Assembly (NCBI GenBank): GCA_003166055.1
Contig: PMWR01000273.1
Location: forward strand, 203 to 6,841
Direction: 5' to 3'
Length of the DNA: 6,639 nucleotides
Source: Acidobacteriaceae bacterium
GTDB taxonomy: Bacteria > Acidobacteriota > Terriglobia > Terriglobales > Acidobacteriaceae
This document shows, one piece after another, positions 5,095 through 6,639 of this stretch. How positions within the stretch are numbered: position 1 is the stretch's first letter; the number at the start of each line of letters is the position of its first letter. Both the position numbers and the translations under genes were made by a program. Under the pieces are notes generated by a model, which worked only from the letters and a program-made list of their open reading frames with translations, searched no databases and was not told where the DNA came from.

Positions 5095-5119
5095 ACTGAT
5101 TACTGACAACTGACAACTG
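5095..5119. repeat. ACTGACA heptamer array, right copy
   Basis: ACTGATT (5095-5101), ACTGACA (5102-5108), ACTGACA (5109-5115), ACTG (5116-5119). It matches the array at 4131-4155 at 23 of 25 bases, in direct orientation, 964 bp away start to start. It ends two bases before the nadB stop codon, and so occupies the convergent gap between the TerC gene and nadB, where no ordinary intrinsic terminator was found. Confidence 0.85.
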
Positions 5120-5121
5120 TT

Positions 5122-6639
5122 TCACCACTCCTCAAACCTGATTTTGCCGGTATTGGAGAAGACCGAATGCTTGCGGAATTGTGCGTCGTCGCGCTGCGGA
5201 AAGTCGTTGCGGAAATGCGCGCCGCGGCTTTCGGTGCGGGCCAGGGCTGAACGCAAAATAGCGTGGGCCACGCAGCTTAGCGCCTGCGCTTCGCTCAGGC
5301 GGCGGCTTCTCTTCCCTTCCTGAACGAAGCGTGCGAGGCTGGTCTCGCACTCCGCCTGCGCGGCGAGGCCCTGCTGCAGAGTGGATTTCTGGCGTAGCAA
5401 ACCGGCATCTGCCCACATCGCCTCTTGCAAGTGATGAATGAACACGTCCACCAGGTCATCGTCCTCTTTGGCCATCGGCTTCAAGGCCTGAGCAACATCG
5501 GGCGCAGGGAGCAGCGCCAGCCGATCGGCCAGCATCGCGTTTGCCGCACGCGCGCCAAAGACCAGCCCTTCAAGCAGCGAGTTTGAGGCCAGGCGATTGG
5601 CCCCGTGAACGCCGGTGCAGGCGGCTTCGCCTGCCGCGTACAACCCTTTTAGACTTGTACGCCCATCGAGGTCCGTCCTGATCCCGCCCATCAGGTAATG
5701 CGCGGCCGGGCGCACGGGGATCAAATCCCGCCCCAAATCCAGCCCATGTTTGGTTAAGAACGCCGAGATTCCGGGAAATCGTTCCTGCGGATCGATGTTC
5801 TTGACGTGCCTCATATCCAGATGCACGATCCTCGTTTCGCCTGCGTTCTTCCCCATTCCCTCGCGCGCAATGGCGCGGGCTACCACGTCACGGGGGGCGA
5901 GCTCAAGCTGCCGGTGATAGCGCTCCATGAATCGCTCTCCGCGGTCGTTGCGCAGGTACGCGCCTTCACCGCGCAAAGCTTCGGAGAGCAGGAAGCGCGG
6001 AACGCCGGGGAGCGATAGCGCGGTGGGATGGAACTGGTAGAACTCCATGTCAGCCAACTCGGCGCCCGCATTCGCGGCCAGGGCGATGCCGTCGCCGGTG
6101 GCTACTGCGGGGTTGGTGGTATCGGAATAGACCTGGCCCGCGCCGCCTGCGGCGATCAGTACGCCCCGGGCGCTGATTCGATAGTGCGTGTTGTCGCCGG
6201 AAGAGCCGGCGCCGGCGAGGTCTGCGCCGATGACGCGGCCATCGGCAACCACCAGGCTAGTGACCATGGTCCATTCGGCGAAGCGAATGCGCTGATGCGC
6301 GCGGGCAAAGGCGACCAGGGAGCGGCTGATCTCCGCGCCCGTCGCGTCGCCATTGGCGTGCAGGATGCGGGGCAGCGAGTGCGCGCCTTCGCGAGTGCGA
6401 AGCAACTGGCCGCCGTCCTGGGCCGCGGCCCGGTCGAAGGCCGCGCCCCATTCGATCAGTTCCGCCACGCGCGCCGGGCCCTCGGCAACAAGCGCCTCGG
6501 CGGCAGGGCGATAAACAATTCCATCGCCGGCGTTCACGGTGTCTTCAAGGTGAAGCGCAACGTCTTCGCTGCCTTCCATGGCGACGGCGATTCCACCCTG
6601 CGCGTAGTGGGTATTCGACTCGGCCAGGGACTCCTTGGT
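5122..6639 (-). CDS. nadB: L-aspartate oxidase NadB (5' end beyond the window)
   Basis: This flavoenzyme oxidises L-aspartate to iminoaspartate, the first step of de novo NAD synthesis; NadA uses the product. 505 residues are visible. The frame stays open to the window edge, beginning within ESNTHYAQGGIA, so the N-terminal FAD-binding GxGxxG segment is outside. Numbering against E. coli NadB suggests about 40 residues are missing. Seen in order: HSLPRILHANGDATG, AAGGAGQVY, EFYQFHPTAL, SEALRGEGAYLRN, ELAPRDVVARAI, RPAAHYLMGGI, and HGANRLASNSLLEG near the FAD-binding end. The catalytic residues corresponding to His244, Arg290, His351 and Arg386 of E. coli are all conserved. The C-terminal helical domain with ESRGAHFRNDFPQRDD is intact. 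An ATG at 6579-6577 is internal, not the start. The stop lies 2 nt from the heptamer array, convergent with the TerC gene. Confidence 0.97.
   Translation of the reverse strand, partial: TKESLAESNTHYAQGGIAVAMEGSEDVALHLEDTVNAGDGIVYRPAAEALVAEGPARVAELIEWGAAFDRAAAQDGGQLLRTREGAHSLPRILHANGDATGAEISRSLVAFARAHQRIRFAEWTMVTSLVVADGRVIGADLAGAGSSGDNTHYRISARGVLIAAGGAGQVYSDTTNPAVATGDGIALAANAGAELADMEFYQFHPTALSLPGVPRFLLSEALRGEGAYLRNDRGERFMERYHRQLELAPRDVVARAIAREGMGKNAGETRIVHLDMRHVKNIDPQERFPGISAFLTKHGLDLGRDLIPVRPAAHYLMGGIRTDLDGRTSLKGLYAAGEAACTGVHGANRLASNSLLEGLVFGARAANAMLADRLALLPAPDVAQALKPMAKEDDDLVDVFIHHLQEAMWADAGLLRQKSTLQQGLAAQAECETSLARFVQEGKRSRRLSEAQALSCVAHAILRSALARTESRGAHFRNDFPQRDDAQFRKHSVFSNTGKIRFEEW

Noticed and set aside
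4131..5119. CRISPR array or insertion-sequence ends
   Set aside because: Repeat units are 7-8 bp in direct tandem without spacers; no transposase and no terminal inverted repeats are present around terC.

Overview
This GC-rich window has very little intergenic space. The protein features (a TatB of the 'FGPRKLP...IGRQIGK' type, an animal-type secreted glutaminyl cyclase, DinB-like and TerC proteins) and the short heptamer repeats between genes suggest a soil bacterium such as an Acidobacteriota (Terriglobia). This placement is inferred from remembered family features, not from a search.

Layout, left to right. (1) 1-138, minus strand: the first 46 codons of what looks like quinolinate synthase (nadA), cut by the window edge. 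(2) 139-468: a non-coding divergent spacer with small inverted repeats. (3) 469-3322, plus strand: a DinB-like metalloprotein, then a tightly packed run of tatB, tatC and a secreted glutaminyl-peptide cyclotransferase. tatB overlaps tatC by 8 nt and tatC overlaps the cyclase by 4 nt. (4) 3323-4118: a type II toxin-antitoxin pair, vapB-vapC, with a 4-nt TTGA overlap and an upstream region of direct and inverted repeats that looks like an autoregulatory operator. (5) 4131-5119: a TerC/Alx-family membrane protein gene bracketed by two nearly identical ACTGACA heptamer arrays; a different GGGATCA/GGGACTAA array forms the 3' end of the gene itself. (6) 5122-6639, minus strand: L-aspartate oxidase (nadB), missing about 40 N-terminal residues beyond the window edge.

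How the genes work together. NadB (aspartate to iminoaspartate) and NadA (iminoaspartate plus dihydroxyacetone phosphate to quinolinate) are consecutive steps of de novo NAD synthesis. Both lie on the minus strand, separated by about 5 kb of plus-strand genes. TatB and TatC belong to the pathway that exports folded proteins; the gene fused translationally behind them encodes an exported enzyme predicted to cyclise N-terminal glutamine of exported proteins to pyroglutamate. This export-plus-N-terminal-capping module is the most interesting feature of the window. No tRNA, rRNA, CRISPR array, transposase or prophage gene was seen.
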